Positions 27,807 through 37,394 of a stretch of DNA of 64,000 bases are shown here, one piece after another. Position 1 is the first letter of the stretch, and the number at the start of each line of letters is the position of its first letter. Both the position numbers and the translations under genes were made by a program. The stretch lies in contig DASXVS010000031.1 in the NCBI GenBank assembly GCA_036504095.1, positions 1 to 64,000 on the forward strand. The letters run 5' to 3'. Source of the stretch: Armatimonadota bacterium (GTDB lineage: Bacteria; Armatimonadota; DTGP01; JAKQQT01). A model generated the notes under the pieces. It did no database searches. It was not told where the DNA came from and saw nothing but the letters and a program-made list of their open reading frames with translations.

Positions 27807-28051
27807 GACAGCACGATGGGGTCGATGCCGAGGGTGTTGCACACGGCGATGAGTTCGCCAATGTAGTCGCCGATCACGGCGTGGATGTGGTTGGCGCTGT
27901 AGTTCTGCGCGAGGCTCCGAACGCTGCAGTCGAACTTCGCCCAGATGTGAGGCCACGAATAATCGGTCTGGCGTCCCAGTTCCTCGTTCTTGTCCCACCC
28001 GAAATCCACGAAGGATCCCGTGAACATCGCCATGCGGTATTGGCCTTCTTT
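27807..28051 (-). pseudogene. Orphan 3' end of the FucI/AraA-like isomerase gene
   Basis: This 245-base block aligns without gaps to 29941-30185, the 3' end of the intact isomerase gene, with only about ten mismatches. It still encodes the enzyme's C-terminus (MAMFTGSFVDFGWDKNEELG ... HAVIGDYIGELIAV, ending DPIVLS). Nearly all differences are synonymous; the only amino-acid change I see is Arg for Gln. It has no start region and directly abuts the stop codon of the HEAT-like gene. I read it as the displaced original end, or an incoming end, left by insertion of the HEAT-like cassette. Confidence 0.9.
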
Positions 28052-29523
28052 CAGCCGGTGAGTGACGCCAGTCTTTCATCGACGAGCTTCAGAAGATCAT
28101 TCTCCGAAGTCTGCCAGGAGTGCGACAGGTCGGAGCGTAACAACTTGATCACGGTCTGCTTGTAGGGTCTGTCGTTTTCCAGCGCGTCCTTGAACAGCCG
28201 GAAGCCTTCCACCGAATTGGCTTGAACCAGTTCCCTGACGCAGCTTTCCACAACACTGGGCACACCGCCCTTCCTGATCCCTTCCAGAATGTAAGGGATT
28301 GCGGCATCACCGAAGGAGCTGCGTAGTTCGTAGGCAAGCGGATAGGCGGACTTATCCCCCGACGCGAGCATTGGCCCCAACTTCGGAAGGTCGGCAAGAT
28401 TCTTTGCCCAGCAGATACATCCCAGGGCCTGTTCCCTAACCGACGGAACGTCTGCCAACTGCCACAACAGGTCCCCGGCCCGGTCCGTCTTGAGCTGGCC
28501 CAGAAATAGCACCAGCGGCCAAAGTGCTTCGCGTTCCTTGAATGTTCGTATGTGTGGGACTGCTGCCCAGACCGCATCCTCAATCGTCTTTGGAACGGTC
28601 GGTTGTTCATCCCATTTGTAGAACGGTGGCATGATGAACCTGAATGCTGTGAGTGCTCCGCCCACCGTGGTCGCGGAGTCGGAGCCGAGGAATGGAACTA
28701 TCGAGTCCGCCAACTGCTTGCCCACGGGCTGGAACAGAGCTTTGCGCCAGCTCAGATAGTATCCCAGAAGCTCGGTCGGCCCGTCCTTGGCTATGATGCG
28801 CGGGATCTCACGCTTTATAACGTCATCACCGTAGTAATCAAGGGCATTCAGGGCGTAGTTTTGCACAAATACACTCGGGTGATGCAGGCACTTGAGCAAG
28901 ACTGGCAACACTGCGTCATCGGGGGCCGCAAGGAGCGACGGAAGGTAGTCGCCTACTATCAAGCCCACGTCGTCCGGCTGGTGGGCAATCTGATCGTTGA
29001 CCCACGTCTTGCGCTGTCCGGTGGAGAATGGCTTGACGACGAGGGGGGTCCACTCCGACTCCGCGACCAGTTTCCTCTCCTTTTGATTCAGATGGTCGTA
29101 ATTCTTGAACCGCACCATGTAGGTGCCGGGCTTGCTGAAACTGCAGTACAAGTGTAGAGGCAGCCTTCCCCGCGGCGAGTTCTTCGGCGCGCCGGATCCG
29201 AGCTCCATGCCGCTAGAAATCTGGGGAGCATCGCTTGCGTGCTTCAGTCGCGGCAGCGGCTTGCCGTCCAGAGTCACATCAAAGTCGTTGACGTTGAAGA
29301 ACCACGGTTCATCGCGATAGGGGTAGCGAAGGCTCGATGTCAGAGTGTTTTGATCCGCGGGGAACTGAACATGCACCCATACGGGCATGTTCGTGTATAC
29401 GGGATCGTCGAATGTCAATGTCGCGCGAATCACGGCGGCATCGGCAATCGCGGCTGTATCCAGCGCCACAATCAGCATCACCAGCAAGACCGCGTGGACT
29501 AGCAGATACCTCCGGAGTGACAT
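28051..29523 (-). CDS. Secreted HEAT-like repeat protein carried between isomerase ends
   Basis: 490 residues with a signal peptide (MSLRRYLLVHAVLLVMLIVA). The first third is a beta-rich domain (VIRATLTFDDPVYTNMPVWV, GTYMVRFKNYDHL), followed by helical repeats of HEAT/armadillo character (DDAVLPVLLKCLHHPSVFVQ, REALWPLVLFLGQL, VREQALGCICWAKNLADLPK). Function unknown; such repeats usually mediate protein contacts. Base composition is visibly lower in G+C than neighbouring genes, suggesting separate origin. Its stop lies exactly at the edge of the repeated isomerase end, making it the cargo of a gene-end-flanked cassette. Confidence 0.8.
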   Translation of the reverse strand: MSLRRYLLVHAVLLVMLIVALDTAAIADAAVIRATLTFDDPVYTNMPVWVHVQFPADQNTLTSSLRYPYRDEPWFFNVNDFDVTLDGKPLPRLKHASDAPQISSGMELGSGAPKNSPRGRLPLHLYCSFSKPGTYMVRFKNYDHLNQKERKLVAESEWTPLVVKPFSTGQRKTWVNDQIAHQPDDVGLIVGDYLPSLLAAPDDAVLPVLLKCLHHPSVFVQNYALNALDYYGDDVIKREIPRIIAKDGPTELLGYYLSWRKALFQPVGKQLADSIVPFLGSDSATTVGGALTAFRFIMPPFYKWDEQPTVPKTIEDAVWAAVPHIRTFKEREALWPLVLFLGQLKTDRAGDLLWQLADVPSVREQALGCICWAKNLADLPKLGPMLASGDKSAYPLAYELRSSFGDAAIPYILEGIRKGGVPSVVESCVRELVQANSVEGFRLFKDALENDRPYKQTVIKLLRSDLSHSWQTSENDLLKLVDERLASLTG

Positions 29524-29936
29524 GCAAATGACCTCCTTGGCGAGCCGATGAACGGAACCTCCTGCCGCCGGACTCTCGGCGGCACGTCTTTCATGTTAGG
29601 CTACGCATCGCTGAGATTCCTTCAAAAGGGTTTGGCACTACCTGCAGAAGGTGCGTACGGCCTCGTGGTTTCTTTTTGCATAGGCTTTGCCAGGCAGCTC
29701 ACTGGCGGCCGGCACATCCAATTACATTACATTGGCCCGTTCTACAAACGGACTTGCCGTAGCATCAACACCGAGAACGACGCAGTGCCCGAGCCCGGCA
29801 GCCTCGAGTTTCTCGGCGCCGGCTCGCTCCCTCTGCTTGGCCTTCGTAGGCGAAAGTAGGGGATATAGCTTCCAGCATCCGGCATCCAGCATCCAGGACC
29901 TGAATGCTGAATGCTGGATGCTGAATGCTCTCTCGC
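29524..29936. other. Intergenic stretch with PEP-CTERM remnant and hairpin
   Basis: This gap holds a possible ribosome-binding region for the HEAT-like gene, the decayed PEP-CTERM end (29687-29859) and a hairpin built of GCATCCAGCATCCAG and GAATGCTGGATGCT words (about 29868-29932). No intact gene was seen. Confidence 0.6.
29687..29859 (+). pseudogene. Remnant of a PEP-CTERM gene
   Basis: The last frame ends with a clear sorting tail (VPEPGSLEFLGAGSLPLLGL then RRRK), but the upstream sequence is frameshifted. AGTSNYITLARSTNGLAVAS reads well in one frame and the PEP-CTERM tail in another. No signal peptide is seen. Like the intact gene at 26899-27666, it converges on an isomerase 3' end, so both sides of an ancestral convergent pair appear twice. 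Confidence 0.7.
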
Positions 29937-31391
29937 TTACGACAGTACGATGGGGTCGATGCCAAGGGTATTGCAGACGGCGATGAGTTCGCCGATGTAA
30001 TCGCCGATCACGGCGTGGATGTGGTTGGCGCTGTAGTTCTGCGCGAGGCTCTGAACGCTGCAGTCGAACTTCGCCCAGATGTGAGGCCACGAATAGTCGG
30101 TCTGTCGTCCCAGTTCCTCGTTTTTGTCCCACCCGAAATCCACGAAGGATCCCGTGAACATCGCCATGCGGTATTGGCCTTCTTTGCGGGTGAGGCGGGC
30201 GTAGGTGACTTTTTCGGCCGGTGCGCCGTAGAACTGCACGCTGGCGCCGCCGCCCTTGAAGTAGAAGGATGACGCGGGCATCAGGCGGATTTCCTTCCAG
30301 TTTTCCTTCCATACACTGCTGCGCTTGGCGAACCACGGCGCGTGCTGGCCCGAGTTCACTAGGTCGTAAACGTCCAGGTCTTCGTGATAGTGGCGGAGGT
30401 CGGCGAAGAGGACCGGCGTGCCGGTGAGTTCGTGCAAAATCTGCATCGAGAGCGCGCCGTTGCTGTCGCATTCGGTGGCGCAGATGGTGGGCTTTTTATC
30501 GCCTTCCCAGTCCACGGTGTCGTTCAGAAGCGCTTCGGCGATGTCCATCGTGCAGCCCTTCTCCCATTCGGTGTAATCCACCTGGCCGGTGAGGCCGCAG
30601 AAGTCGATGCCTTCGTCGCGGCAGAGGTCCTTGGCTGCGAGATAAACGCGCACCTGTCGGGCGAGCGTGCCGTCCAGCCCGTCGGTCAGTTGCTTGCCGT
30701 CGAACTGCACTTCCTTGCAGTTGGCCTTCAGCCAATCCAGCCCGGTCTGTACTCGGTCGGTCGCGATCTTCTCGGCCATCCAGGCGAGGGTGAGCTGGCT
30801 GCGGTGATAGACGTTGATTCCGAACTGGTCCATCCACTGGCTCTGGTCGATGTGTCCGGTGTACATGCCCATGCTGGGGCCGTCGAATTCGCCGTATCGC
30901 TGGCCGCGGAGGCGCTGGGCGACGTCGTCGCCGGTGGCCTGTTTTGCCGGTGTGTGCAGGGCGAGGAATCTTCGGACCCCTGCCTGAACATCCGGCTTGT
31001 CGATACTGCCGAGGACGCGGCCGAACGGGCGGCCGATCTCCTCCAGGGCGCCGGCGGATGCGAAGAACGAAACCCAGCCCGGGTACGCCGGATTGATGCA
31101 CCCGACGAAGAGGATCGGCGCTTCGGTGTGCTCGGCCGCCTGGGCGGTGAAATCGGGGAATGCCCAGACCGCGAAATTGTAGATAACCACATCACAGGAG
31201 GCATCCGTCAGGGCGCCGGCCTGCTCCTTGGCGGTTTTCCAGTTCCAGATGAGATCCTTCGCTTCGACGACCTCATGCCCCTCGGATTTGAGGAATGCGG
31301 CGATGTCGCCCTGGAAGCGGAAGCAGTCATCGCGTGTTGCGAGCATCGCGCGTTCGCGGCCGTCGCTAAACGTACAGATACCGACTCTCAT
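29937..31391 (-). CDS. L-fucose/L-arabinose isomerase-family protein
   Basis: A 484-residue cytoplasmic protein of the FucI/AraA superfamily, which converts aldoses to ketoses with a metal ion. The N-terminal Rossmann-like domain (VGICTFSDGRERAMLATRDD) and the central metal-site region (GLTGQVDYTEWEKGCTMDIA, TICATECDSNGALSMQILHE) are recognisable, as is the C-terminal domain ending IGELIAVCNTLGIDP. The exact sugar cannot be read. The nearby GH29 alpha-L-fucosidase makes fucose or a similar deoxysugar plausible. Its last 245 bases recur at 27807-28051. The start lies 100 bases from the divergent glycosidase-like gene. Confidence 0.85.
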   Translation of the reverse strand: MRVGICTFSDGRERAMLATRDDCFRFQGDIAAFLKSEGHEVVEAKDLIWNWKTAKEQAGALTDASCDVVIYNFAVWAFPDFTAQAAEHTEAPILFVGCINPAYPGWVSFFASAGALEEIGRPFGRVLGSIDKPDVQAGVRRFLALHTPAKQATGDDVAQRLRGQRYGEFDGPSMGMYTGHIDQSQWMDQFGINVYHRSQLTLAWMAEKIATDRVQTGLDWLKANCKEVQFDGKQLTDGLDGTLARQVRVYLAAKDLCRDEGIDFCGLTGQVDYTEWEKGCTMDIAEALLNDTVDWEGDKKPTICATECDSNGALSMQILHELTGTPVLFADLRHYHEDLDVYDLVNSGQHAPWFAKRSSVWKENWKEIRLMPASSFYFKGGGASVQFYGAPAEKVTYARLTRKEGQYRMAMFTGSFVDFGWDKNEELGRQTDYSWPHIWAKFDCSVQSLAQNYSANHIHAVIGDYIGELIAVCNTLGIDPIVLS

Positions 31392-31491
31392 TGGTGTTGT
31401 CTCCTTTGGGGGTTAAATGGGTGATCTTACCTGCCTCCATTCTAGCGTGCCCGGTGCCATACTGGATGCTGGGAAAGGGGAAATCGACGCC

Positions 31492-33702
31492 ATGCGCATT
31501 CTTGCCGCCTGCGTACTCTCATTCGCCGCCGTTTCAGCAGCCTGCGGCGGAGACAAGCCGTTCTCTTTCGGACGGTTCGGGTTCAGCAACAGCGATGGCC
31601 TGCTCACAATGAACGTATCCCCGAACGGTGTGAGCGTTCCAAACGGGATTACGGCGTCCTGGCGCACCCGCCGTGTGGAGCGCGTGCTGACCGTCGGCGC
31701 CGCTCAGAAGACGATTCTCCTTGCGCCGACACCGGACGGGCCCGGATGGCTTCGCTATACCCTGCTTTATCCGGGCATGGAAGCCAGGTTCGGCGTTCGG
31801 GCGCGCATTACCTTCAGCGAGAACAAGGCATTCGGCGCCTCAGTGAACGGCGCGGCGGTTGAATCGCCGTCAGACGGCTGGATAGCCATGAAGACGGCGG
31901 ATATCGTGGTGATGGAGGACGAGGGGTCGGTTCCGGCAATCCTCACGTTCAGCCCGATGCCGAAGCGGGTACGATTTCTCCGTGACACCGTGATTCAGCG
32001 CACGCTGGAGGCTGAATGCGACTCACCGATGATTGTGCGAGTGACGGTTCCTTCGCTGGAGCGCCGCACATTAACCGATTCGGCGGCGGTGAAACGCTTC
32101 ATCGGCCTCGTGGACACGCATCAGCCGATCGCGCGCCTGGTCAAGGAGACCTTCCGGCTTGACCGCTCGGCCGGCGCCGTATCGATCACGGACACCTACA
32201 CCCCGGCGAACGCCCGGATCGCACTGCCGCCGATGCTCGCGTTCGCGGCGTCGCACCAATACCCGATGAAGCCCATCGCGCCGGGACGTTTGTTCTGCAA
32301 ATACGGCCCGCTGGTGTTTGGCGGTAAAGACGGGACACTGACCTACAGCCTGCCGGTTCCGCCGGTCGTGGAGCGCGGGTACCTGGCGCCGGCCAAACAG
32401 GACCCGCTGACGCCTTTGCTCAACGAAGTCTGCGGGCATTGGCCCGCCGCCTGGAACCGCAACGGGGTGGACCTGGGCTACGCCGGCGTAACGAACGCGG
32501 CCATGGCCTGGAATCTGCTGACCCACGACAACAAACTGAAGGCACGCGACGCGTGGACGGCCCACCTGGATGCGGCCTTCACACTGCCTCCATACAAGAG
32601 TGACACCCCGCTCAAGCGATGGAAGTCGATGACCGAGCCATTCAGCAGCCGGTCGTTCCTCTGGGGCTACTCGATTGACAATAAGACGCGGCAATGTGAC
32701 ATCGAATGGGGAATCGGGCTGCCGCTGTACGGGCTGTACAAATATGGAACGACGACGGGCGACTGGGCGCGCGTGAGGCGGCATTGGCCCGCGTCCAAGC
32801 GCCTCGCGGGCTATTTCGATCTCGCCGACGACTATGCCTGGATGACGGTTTGTAACGCGGAGGACGGTTACAGCACGGGAACGGGTGACGCGCTGAACGC
32901 CGGGTATGCCGGGATGGCCGCGATGCTGGACATCGCGCGAAAACTCGGCGACCGAGAGGCTGAGGAGAAGTATGCCTACCGCCTCGCGAGGATGGCGCTG
33001 CTCACCGCGATGCGCCCCGCGTACACAAAATGGGGGCGCGCGCACGGTATGGTGGAGGCCAACGAAGCGGCACTGGGGTTCTGGGAGAACTCCTCGTTCA
33101 CAACGGCCAGTTTCGCCGGCGACCCGTGGGGCGTTACCACGCTGCTGAGCGGCGACGGATGTATGCCGGAGATACTCTGCCTGTACGCGACCACGCAGCC
33201 GACCGCGTGGAAGAGGTACCTCGACGAATATGCGCGGTTCTATCCCGACTGGTACGACGCGACCCGCAAGTACGAGGCCGAGGTGACCTATAACGGCAAT
33301 TCCGGTTACGTCACCTTCCCGCACCTGTTCGCCAGGGCGTGGTTCGGGGCGGGGCAGGAGGAGCTTCGCGAGTGGGTGGCGGCGGCCGCGCCCAACCGCA
33401 ATAACGCCTGGGTGGGGCCGAACGCCATCGCCGAAATCATCACCCAGCAGGCGCCGATGGTGCTCACGGACTGGGGGCGCGCACCGATCCCCGGCGGATC
33501 CTATGGCGCCAACTCCGCCATCGTGCGGGTCAACTCGCCCGAAGCGTTTACGCTGCGGTCTGCGCTGCGCCGCGACGTGACGAGTGTAAAGATTGACGGA
33601 CACTCGATGAATTTCACCGAAGTCGATACGCCGACCGGCGCGGAATTGCCGGTGCCGCTCACGAAAGGGCGGCATATTGTGAAGATTACGTTTGGATACT
33701 GA
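31492..33702 (+). CDS. Large secreted protein, probable six-hairpin glycosidase
   Basis: 736 residues from ATG 31492, with an N-terminal signal (MRILAACVLSFAAVSAACGG). The first 300 residues are beta-rich; the second half contains helical-hairpin segments typical of alpha/alpha-toroid glycosidases (WPASKRLAGYFDLADDYAWM, NAGYAGMAAMLDIARKLGDR, KYAYRLARMALLTAMRP). The DAEDGYSTGTGDA-like stretch and many aromatic residues suit a carbohydrate cleft, but no catalytic pair can be assigned. Upstream in-frame codons to 31417 lack a signal sequence. It precedes the alpha-L-fucosidase, so it probably works on the same glycan. Confidence 0.7.
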   Translation: MRILAACVLSFAAVSAACGGDKPFSFGRFGFSNSDGLLTMNVSPNGVSVPNGITASWRTRRVERVLTVGAAQKTILLAPTPDGPGWLRYTLLYPGMEARFGVRARITFSENKAFGASVNGAAVESPSDGWIAMKTADIVVMEDEGSVPAILTFSPMPKRVRFLRDTVIQRTLEAECDSPMIVRVTVPSLERRTLTDSAAVKRFIGLVDTHQPIARLVKETFRLDRSAGAVSITDTYTPANARIALPPMLAFAASHQYPMKPIAPGRLFCKYGPLVFGGKDGTLTYSLPVPPVVERGYLAPAKQDPLTPLLNEVCGHWPAAWNRNGVDLGYAGVTNAAMAWNLLTHDNKLKARDAWTAHLDAAFTLPPYKSDTPLKRWKSMTEPFSSRSFLWGYSIDNKTRQCDIEWGIGLPLYGLYKYGTTTGDWARVRRHWPASKRLAGYFDLADDYAWMTVCNAEDGYSTGTGDALNAGYAGMAAMLDIARKLGDREAEEKYAYRLARMALLTAMRPAYTKWGRAHGMVEANEAALGFWENSSFTTASFAGDPWGVTTLLSGDGCMPEILCLYATTQPTAWKRYLDEYARFYPDWYDATRKYEAEVTYNGNSGYVTFPHLFARAWFGAGQEELREWVAAAAPNRNNAWVGPNAIAEIITQQAPMVLTDWGRAPIPGGSYGANSAIVRVNSPEAFTLRSALRRDVTSVKIDGHSMNFTEVDTPTGAELPVPLTKGRHIVKITFGY

Positions 33703-33721
33703 AACGCAATCCTGAACCGAA

Positions 33722-33757
33722 CCCGCCGGCCGGGCCCAGGGCCCTTCACCGGCGTTG
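33722..33757 (+). terminator. GC-rich hairpin between two glycosidase genes
   Basis: CGCCGGCCGGGCCC and GGGCCCTTCACCGGCG pair imperfectly. It may terminate or attenuate transcription into the fucosidase gene. Confidence 0.4.
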
Positions 33758-33800
33758 TGTCGGGCACGGAAGCCCAACCTGCCTAGAGGAGAAGATGATC

Positions 33801-35576
33801 ATGATCAAGGCGTTTGCGCTGGCTCTGCTGGCCTTATCGATCTGCGGGGCGATTCCCGCGAGTGGAGCGACGGCGAAAGAGACCAAAGCCCAGAAGGACG
33901 CGCGGATGGCGTGGTGGCGGGAGGCCCGATTCGGCATGTTCATCCACTGGGGCCTTTACGCCGTGCCGGCTGGCCGCTGGAATGGCAAGACCGTGGACGG
34001 CGCCTCGGAATGGCTCCTAAACAACGCCCAGATAAAGGTCGCGGACTACGAACCGCTGCAGAAGCAGTTCAACCCCGTCAAGTTCGATGCCCTGGCGTGG
34101 GTGAGGCTCGCAAAGGCGGCGGGGGTCAAGTACATCACCATCACCAGCAAGCACCATGAAGGGTTCGCGCTGTGGGATACCAAGCAGACGGACTGGAGCG
34201 TGATGAACACGCCGTACGGCAAGGACATCCTGCGCCAACTGGCCGCGGCCTGCAAGGCGGAAGGCATCAAGCTGTGCTTCTACCACTCGATCATGGACTG
34301 GCATCACCCGGACTACCTACCGCGCCGTGCCTGGGATCCGCGACCGGGCCTGTCGCCCGATTACTCACGCTATGTGAAATACATGAAGGCCCAGTTGAAG
34401 GAACTTCTCACCGGATACGGCGACATTGGCGTGCTGTGGTTCGACGGCGAATGGGAAGACACCTGGACGCACGAACAGGGCGTTGACCTGTATAACTACG
34501 TTCGCGGCCTTCAGCCCAGCATCATCGTGAACAATCGCGTGGACACGGGCCGATCAGGAATGGGCGGGATGTCCACCAACGCGGAACCGGTCGGCGATTT
34601 CGGCACCCCGGAGCAGACCATTCCCGGCAGCGGCCTGCCCGGCGTGGATTGGGAATCGTGCATGACGATGAACGACTCTTGGGGCTACAAGGTGGATGAC
34701 CACAACTGGAAGTCGTCCGAGACGCTTATTCGCAACCTCATCGACTGCGCGTCCAAGGGCGGAAACTACCTCTTGAACGTCGGGCCGACCTCCGAGGGGC
34801 TTATCCCGCCGGAAAGCGTGGAACGGCTGAAGGCGATGGGCGCGTGGCTGAAGGTGAACGGCGAGTCAGTTTACGGCACGTCCGCCGGCCCATTCCCCAA
34901 GCCCCTGACGTGGGGCCGCGTGACCCAGCGCAAGGGCAAGCTCTACGCGCACGTTTTCAACGCATCCGGCGACAGCATCACACTGCCGGGTCTCCAGACG
35001 AAGGTGAAAACCGCCTACCTGCTTTCGGATACCGCGCACAAGGCGCTGAAAGTGGGCACGAACGCGGACGGCGCGACCGTGTCGCTCCCGAGTCCACTCC
35101 CTGACCCCGTCGCAACCGTGGTTGTGCTGGAGATCAGCGGCGCACCGAAAGTAGCGTTGCCGGAACTCGCGCAGGCCGCCAACGGTGTGATCTCGCTGAC
35201 GGCTCAGGATGCCGACCTCAAGTCCGGCCTTCAGTACGAATCCGGCAAGGATGCGATCGGCTATTGGACGGATGCGAACGGCTTCGCCTCGTGGAAATTC
35301 CGGGTGACAAAGCCGGGGACCTTCGCGGTGAAGGTGGATCAGGCGTGCGACTCCGGGACCGGCGGCAGCGTTTACAACGTCACCGTAGGCAACAGCTCCG
35401 TGAAGGGCGAAGTGACGCCAACCGGCAGTTGGTCGGCATTCATCCCCGTGGAGCTGGGCGAAATCCGGATCCCGTCCGCGGGAAGCTTCACGCTGACGGT
35501 CAAGGCGGTCAGCAAACCGGGCAACGCGGTGATGAACCTTCGGGCGGTGACGCTCACGCCGGCGGAGGGCAAGTAG
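33801..35576 (+). CDS. Secreted GH29 alpha-L-fucosidase with C-terminal binding module
   Basis: It hydrolyses terminal alpha-linked L-fucose. After a signal peptide (MIKAFALALLALSICGA), the GH29 barrel shows RFGMFIHWGLYAVPAGRW, TSKHHEGFALWDT, and the nucleophile in VLWFDGEWEDTW (Asp near residue 215). YLLNVGPTSEGLIPPESV closes the barrel. Residues after about 470 form a beta-sandwich of the carbohydrate-binding type (KFRVTKPGTFAVKVDQA). ATG 33801 is favoured over 33795 because AGGAGA then has normal spacing. The tag gene begins one base after the stop. Confidence 0.93.
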   Translation: MIKAFALALLALSICGAIPASGATAKETKAQKDARMAWWREARFGMFIHWGLYAVPAGRWNGKTVDGASEWLLNNAQIKVADYEPLQKQFNPVKFDALAWVRLAKAAGVKYITITSKHHEGFALWDTKQTDWSVMNTPYGKDILRQLAAACKAEGIKLCFYHSIMDWHHPDYLPRRAWDPRPGLSPDYSRYVKYMKAQLKELLTGYGDIGVLWFDGEWEDTWTHEQGVDLYNYVRGLQPSIIVNNRVDTGRSGMGGMSTNAEPVGDFGTPEQTIPGSGLPGVDWESCMTMNDSWGYKVDDHNWKSSETLIRNLIDCASKGGNYLLNVGPTSEGLIPPESVERLKAMGAWLKVNGESVYGTSAGPFPKPLTWGRVTQRKGKLYAHVFNASGDSITLPGLQTKVKTAYLLSDTAHKALKVGTNADGATVSLPSPLPDPVATVVVLEISGAPKVALPELAQAANGVISLTAQDADLKSGLQYESGKDAIGYWTDANGFASWKFRVTKPGTFAVKVDQACDSGTGGSVYNVTVGNSSVKGEVTPTGSWSAFIPVELGEIRIPSAGSFTLTVKAVSKPGNAVMNLRAVTLTPAEGK

Positions 35577-35577
35577 G

Positions 35578-36165
35578 GTGACGCGATGCGCGTGGGCTTC
35601 AGGCGACCTGATGGCGAGGTACCACGATGAGGAGTGGGGCGCGCCGTCTCACGACGACCGGCGCCTCTTCGAGATGCTGATCCTTGAAGGCGCTCAGGCC
35701 GGCCTGAGCTGGGATACCATTCTGAAGAAGCGCGCATCGTACCGGGCAGCGTTCGACGGGTTCGACCCGGCGCTGGTCGCGGAATACGGGCCGGGGAAAG
35801 TGGAGCAATTGCTCGCGGACCCCGGCATCGTCCGCAACCGCCTGAAGGTGAACGCCGCCATCACCAACGCCCGCGCATTCCTGGCTGTGCAGGCGGAATT
35901 CGGTTCCTTCGACGCCTACATCTGGCAGTTCACGGGCGGCAAGGTCTTGTGCAGCGCACGGCAGAGCCTTGAGGAGGTTCCCGCGAAGACGCCCGAGTCG
36001 GACGCCATGAGCAAAGACCTGCTCCGCCGGGGCTTCAAGTTCGTCGGCTCCACCATCTGCTACGCGTTCATGCAGGCGGTCGGGATGGTCAACGACCACA
36101 CGGTTGATTGCTTCCGATACGCCGAAGTGGGCGGACCAGGCTCGGCTACCGGTACTCCTCGATGA
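35578..36165 (+). CDS. tag: DNA-3-methyladenine glycosylase I
   Basis: This base-excision repair enzyme removes 3-methyladenine. It begins with GTG, one base after the fucosidase stop, with GGAGGG upstream. The zinc-snap ligands of Tag are all visible: Cys4 (MTRC), the His in ARYHDEEWG, and the late His and Cys in [10 protein letters not shown]. The base-recognition segment [17 protein letters not shown] carries the conserved Glu. 195 residues, normal length. Its 3' end overlaps the convergent prepilin gene by 20 bases. Confidence 0.96.
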   Translation: MTRCAWASGDLMARYHDEEWGAPSHDDRRLFEMLILEGAQAGLSWDTILKKRASYRAAFDGFDPALVAEYGPGKVEQLLADPGIVRNRLKVNAAITNARAFLAVQAEFGSFDAYIWQFTGGKVLCSARQSLEEVPAKTPESDAMSKDLLRRGFKFVGSTICYAFMQAVGMVNDHTVDCFRYAEVGGPGSATGTPR

Positions 36166-36859
36166 TCGTATTGGCGATCGCCTGACGGTCCGCCGCGGTC
36201 GGCATGGGCACCCGGGGATCGTGCCAGTAGTCGGACGGCATAATCGTCTGCGCCATCTTCATCGACCTTGCGCTCGTGTCACAGAGGACCATGTTGATCC
36301 GGCCGCTGTGGTGGAAGAAGTAACCCTGCTTCTGCGCCGGGTACATGTACAGGCCCACAAGCCAGATGCCGACCTCCGCCGATGGGTGGCGCGACTCCAC
36401 GACGAAGATGGAGTTCGAGGGCTCCTTGATCTGACGCATCGTCACCACGCGGAATTTGGTGATATCCGCGTCCACTGACCCGAACAGGCTGCCGTTCAGC
36501 GCATAGGAGATCGGAAGCGTGCCGCCTTCGGCCGTGGATTTCGGGAATTTCCGGGCGTCCGGGTTGGCGGGGCAGGCGAACACGTCCTTGCTCTTCGCGT
36601 ACGGCGCCAGCGATTCGCGCCAGGTGTAGGGCACCGGAACGTTCACGCGCCGCAGCACCGGGTAGCAGTCGTCGTAATCCGCAAGATAGGTATACAGAGC
36701 GATTCCGAGCTGCTTCATGTTGCTGAGGCAGGCGGTGCTGTTCGCGCGGTTGCGGGCCTTCGCGAACACCGGGAACAGGATCGCGGCCAGAATCGCGATA
36801 ATGGCTATGACAACCAGCAGTTCGATGAGCGTAAACGCGCGGTGCTTGCGGGAGTCCAT
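36146..36859 (-). CDS. Type II secretion-like prepilin (DUF1559-like)
   Basis: This 237-residue pseudopilin-like protein has a short basic leader (MDSRKHRA) and the methylation-type signal [18 protein letters not shown], followed by [13 protein letters not shown]. The C-terminal part ([38 protein letters not shown]) has the H-x9-DG-like character of this large family, here with a Cys-Asp instead of Asp-Gly. Such proteins are exported by a type IV pilin/T2SS system and are abundant in Armatimonadota and Planctomycetes; the role is unknown. Start has AAGGAC; TATAAT at 36917-36922 (minus strand) is a likely -10 box. Confidence 0.9.
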   Translation of the reverse strand: MDSRKHRAFTLIELLVVIAIIAILAAILFPVFAKARNRANSTACLSNMKQLGIALYTYLADYDDCYPVLRRVNVPVPYTWRESLAPYAKSKDVFACPANPDARKFPKSTAEGGTLPISYALNGSLFGSVDADITKFRVVTMRQIKEPSNSIFVVESRHPSAEVGIWLVGLYMYPAQKQGYFFHHSGRINMVLCDTSARSMKMAQTIMPSDYWHDPRVPMPTAADRQAIANTIIEEYR

Positions 36860-37163
36860 CGGGTGCGGTCCTTTTTGGGGAAGCGGGAAATGATTACAGC
36901 ATGAGTATCTAGCTGATTATACGTCGCCGGGGCCGGACGGTGCAACGCTGCGTTTGGCCGCATTCGTGTCTGAATAGCGCTCAGATACCGCGGCGTATCA
37001 CACGGCTTCAGCCGATGAGGAATAACGTGACCCAGCAGGCCCCATAGTCCAGACACGCACCCGGTTTGGCCTCCCATCGCGCGGCGCTGTATCATGGGGC
37101 TGTTCCACCGGGCCACCGAAGGCGTTCACAGTTCAGGCGGCCCTTCTTCAGCGAGCGGAGCCA
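36860..37163. other. Divergent promoter region between prepilin and DUF3006 genes
   Basis: The prepilin side has a TATAAT box read on the minus strand (36922-36917). The remainder, including 36950-37140, shows no gene, repeat or strong hairpin that I can support. Confidence 0.4.
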
Positions 37164-37394
37164 ATGCCAAACGTCAGGACACGCGTGTTTCTGGACCGGA
37201 TCGAGGGCGATTTAGGAGTCATTGTCGCCGCTGATGGACGCAGCGTGGATGTCCCGCTGGCGTGGCTGCCCGAGGGGATTCGGGGAGGCGCGGAGCTCAC
37301 CGTGACGGTGGCCGAGGACCCCCATGCCACAACGGAGGGGCGCGCGCAAGCTGCCTCACTGATCGACGAACTCATCAGGCGGAGCGAGACATGA
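37164..37394 (+). CDS. DUF3006-family small protein
   Basis: 76 residues matching the DUF3006 pattern: RVFLDRIEGDLGVIVAADGR, then a short strand with VPLAWLPEGIRGGAELTVTV. Probably a small beta-barrel-like protein; function unknown. Often found next to secreted hydrolases. Its TGA overlaps the ATG of the next gene (ATGA), so the two are translationally coupled. Confidence 0.8.
   Translation: MPNVRTRVFLDRIEGDLGVIVAADGRSVDVPLAWLPEGIRGGAELTVTVAEDPHATTEGRAQAASLIDELIRRSET

Noticed and set aside
27807-28051. A stand-alone small gene
   Set aside because: It has no start region of its own and is an almost exact copy of the isomerase 3' end.
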